Origin: Dillenia suffruticosa
Lineage: Eukaryota; Streptophyta; Magnoliopsida; Dilleniales; Dilleniaceae
Length of the DNA stretch: 64,000 nt
Direction: 5' to 3'
NCBI GenBank assembly: GCA_033439265.1
Contig: JAVTVX010000019.1
Span: 2,549,501-2,613,500 of the forward strand
Under the pieces are notes generated by a model. That model had not been told where the DNA came from and did not search any database. It saw nothing but the letters and a program-made list of their open reading frames with translations. Shown one piece after another: positions 61,313 through 64,000 of this stretch. Made by a program: the position numbers and the translations under genes. Numbering within the stretch: the first letter of the stretch is position 1; each line of letters begins with the position of its first letter.

Positions 61313-64000
61313 CACTACAAAATAAATGACATATTCAAACGGATAAAAACCGTCTGGTAAACCAACTAAAACCGTTGGTAGATCCTTCTCCAATGGAAAA
61401 GATTTTAGTTGGCTATATACAAGTCGGGATAGATTTATACCTACAATCTTAATTACCGTTGGAGCATGTCATATATTTATAGTGACGATCAGAAAGTGTT
61501 GGTAAAATTACGCTAAGTATGGGTAAAAATTACTATATTTTATCATCAGTTACCATTCGGTTACTATTTGGTTACTATTCAGTTACTACTTGATTTTGAT
61601 TACCACTCGGTTACGACTCCGTTATTATCACTCGGTTAGCACAAGTATTATCTTTTGTCGTCAGTTACTACATAACTGTTAAGAAATGTAATTGTCATTG
61701 AGAAACGGTTATTTATATATTATGAAATGTTATAACTTTTATCGTCGGTTACCACTCGATTACTACTCGGTTACCACAATTGTTATCTTTTATCGTCGGT
61801 TAGTCATTTATGGTCGGTTAGTACATATGTTCATATGTTATATCGGTTACTGCAGTCATTTATCCATTAGCAAATGTTACTATTTCGTCAGTTATCACAT
61901 ATTGTACGATTACCACACAAGCTGACATTTTAGGAAATGTTATAAACTATAAAATAAAGAAATTACTAAAATAAAATAACATTTTGTATTATTGAGAATG
62001 ATTGATACATTAATAGAATAAGAAAAAAAAATATTACATATCAAATAACTATATATCTTCTCTTCTCTTCTCTTCAACATATCTTCTGCCCCAAATATGC
62101 TTGAGTCGCAGCATCAACCTTCATCATGTCAATCTATTCATAAAAAGGGTTATAAAAAAATATTATCTTTTCTGAATGGAGTATGTCAATCCATTCATAA
62201 AAATAAAAATTGTTATAAATAAAAATATTACCTTTTGGATGCAGTCACGTAGAGATAATGATTGTTGATTGGGAGCTAAAAATACAAATAATTTAGATTA
62301 TTATTAAAAGCAAAAATGAAATTGAAATTAGTAATATTGTGTGAAAATAAAGAAATAACATTCGTACTTAAATTTGAACTAAACCAGATGATTGGGTTTC
62401 TTCAAAGTCAACACGGGCGCCCGGCTATGCCAACACGGGCGCCCGGCTATGCCAACTCAAGCGCCCTAGCATGGGGCATGCACATATGGAAGCGCCCCCG
62501 TAAATTAGTATATTATTAAATTAGTAATTTATATATTATTATTTTAAATTATTAATATTATTATTTAAAAATTATAATAATATTTAATCAATCAAGCAAT
62601 TTTCACAAAAATTAGACGGTAAATTTTGTTAAAATCCCAAAAATATTTTACATTTTGATATCAGTCGCCAAAATTTTTTATTTGTTTTTTATTTCAACCG
62701 CGAAAAATTTAGTTTTTGTGCTAAATTATCTTGTTAGTTACTTGATATATGTCTATTTCTTTTTTTTTTTCTTTTTTACTTTCTTTGTTTGCTTTTATTT
62801 AAACAAAAACAATTTAAAACAATTATTAAATTAAATTGACTTTGTGTTAGGAAAATCAAACCACCTTACCATCAAATTCAAATAAAATTCATTAAAATTC
62901 ATTGTTTCATTATGGTTGGAAGATGATATGATAGTTTTAACAAAATTAATCAAACCACTTGAAAAATAAAATTCATTGTGTATGATGTTTTGCCTTTGAC
63001 AAAATTGGGGCGAAAATCTTAGATTACTTTATTGTTAAGTTTTGTTAAACTACTTGTAAGATTAACATGATGAACTAAGAGATGTTACTTAAATATCAAT
63101 TGCGTTTTTCTAAGATTGGTTACTTTAATCAATGAACTAAATTAAATCTGGCTTTGAGTATCTATCCAAGAATAATGTTACTAGTGCAATATAAATTTTA
63201 TCTTCACCCCTAGCAACATTAACTTGGTCTTGGTGCCTAAATATCAATAATAGTAATTGAACAATTGAGCAATTGAACAAATATTTGTTCTATCTTATCA
63301 TATCATTTGTTAGTGGGTGAGATGGATATTGTTAGTGGGTAGTACAACTAATAAACACGATATTGTTAGTTGTTGGTGAGTGGTATAACCTTAAATTTAT
63401 TATTACATAATTTGATATTATTTTTTTAAATATTATTCTTAAAAGAAATGACAAATACTATAAATACAAACTATTCAATACATACTACTCAATAGTGACT
63501 CAATTGCGAGTGTAAGTATATACTGTCATATATATATATATTAATATTAAACTCTATTAAACTCTAATATCCTATGTACTGTTTCATATAAAGTGAATGT
63601 AATATGTTAGAAAAATAAATCAATCATGGTCGAAACTTTATAGTAAATCATAGTAAATCTTTATTATGTGGTTTATTCATCATGTAATAAATGAGTATAA
63701 TGATATTAACAAATGGAAATAGTATAATTGGTATTTTGATATGAAAATTTAAGTAAAAACTAGATTTAATCATTTGTTTAATTAGATTAATCTAGCAAGA
63801 CAAACCGCGAATACTCTACTACTTATAAGGAGTTGTAAGAGTATAGATATGAAAAAATTAATAAATTCTAAAAATTAATTCTAAAAATTACGTTGCATGA
63901 GAACTATAAAGAAATGGAGACAATGAGTATAATAATATAATGACTAAGAAAAAGAGAGAGAGGGTAAAAAAATTATGAAATGTAGTAACTAGTTAGTAAA
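61313..64000 (+). mobile_element. CACTA-3: left end of a CACTA element, runs out of window
   Basis: Starts CACTACAAAATAAATG at 61313. The first 250 bp align with the inverted right end of CACTA-1: AAAAACCGTCTG, CTCCAA.GGAA, GGGATAGAT and GAGCATGTCA occur in the same order. Next come GGTTAC-type subterminal repeats (61540-61860). A GC-rich 22-bp unit (CAACACGGGCGCCCGGCTATGC) is repeated at 62409-62452. The rest is AT-rich without a recognisable gene. The other terminus and target duplication are not in the window. Confidence 0.75.

Overview
This window is plant nuclear DNA, most likely from an angiosperm eudicot. The evidence is a terpene synthase gene with seven exons and GT-AG introns, Ty1-copia and CACTA transposons with standard plant termini, long AT-rich intergenic stretches, and no sign of operons or dense coding. 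Only one gene looks intact: a TPS-b type terpene synthase on the minus strand (49178-52017). Almost everything else is transposons, tandem repeats and gene fragments. I cannot name the species.

Layout from left to right. 1-2939: LTR-like retrotransposon sequence with a CT/GC-rich leader and 38-bp repeats. 2940-3900: an old, diverged relative of the repeat unit that follows. 3901-21948: a tandem array of about 3.89-kb units (U1-U4 complete, U5 partial). U1-U3 look essentially identical and U5, at the edge, is diverged. 21944-40479: U5 is split by a Ty1-copia element (LTRs 21949-22220 and 40203-40474, target duplication GAGAA) that is coded on the minus strand and carries two younger insertions. 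One is a 12.8-kb CACTA transposon inside integrase (24371-37126, target duplication GAT). The other is a 1.46-kb solo LTR in the leader between primer binding site and gag (38695-40151, target duplication CTCAC). Taking both out leaves a copia of about 4.3 kb. The end of U5 resumes at 40475-40615.

41026-43880: a truncated CACTA of a second family (subterminal motif GCGACGGAT). 43881-44426: a terpene synthase pseudogene in which the start of exon 7 and intron 6 are fused directly to exon 1. 44427-49177: intergenic, with one GCGAC-rich repeat patch. 49178-52017: the intact terpene synthase gene, with a TATA-like tract at about 52130. 53080-53940: a 445-bp tandem duplication holding three CACGTG G-boxes, 1.1 to 1.6 kb upstream of the start codon. 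56330-56580: a fragment of the tandem-repeat unit. 57451-60609: a complete non-autonomous CACTA (target duplication AAG) of the second family, inserted in the 3' untranslated tail of a third terpene synthase remnant, which ends at about 60740 and runs into another diverged repeat-unit fragment. 61313-64000: the left end of another CACTA, related to the right end of the 24.4-kb element and running out of the window.

The picture is a terpene synthase locus with at least three copies. One survives and two have been cut down to pieces, both beside or interrupted by the same CACTA family. The large array and the nested transposons lie on one side. I see no dedicated new enzymatic or defence system. 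The most unusual items are the homogenised 3.89-kb array with an exon-like relic in each unit, the roughly 580-bp higher-order repeat inside the CACTA end, and the terpene synthase chimera joined at a five-base microhomology.
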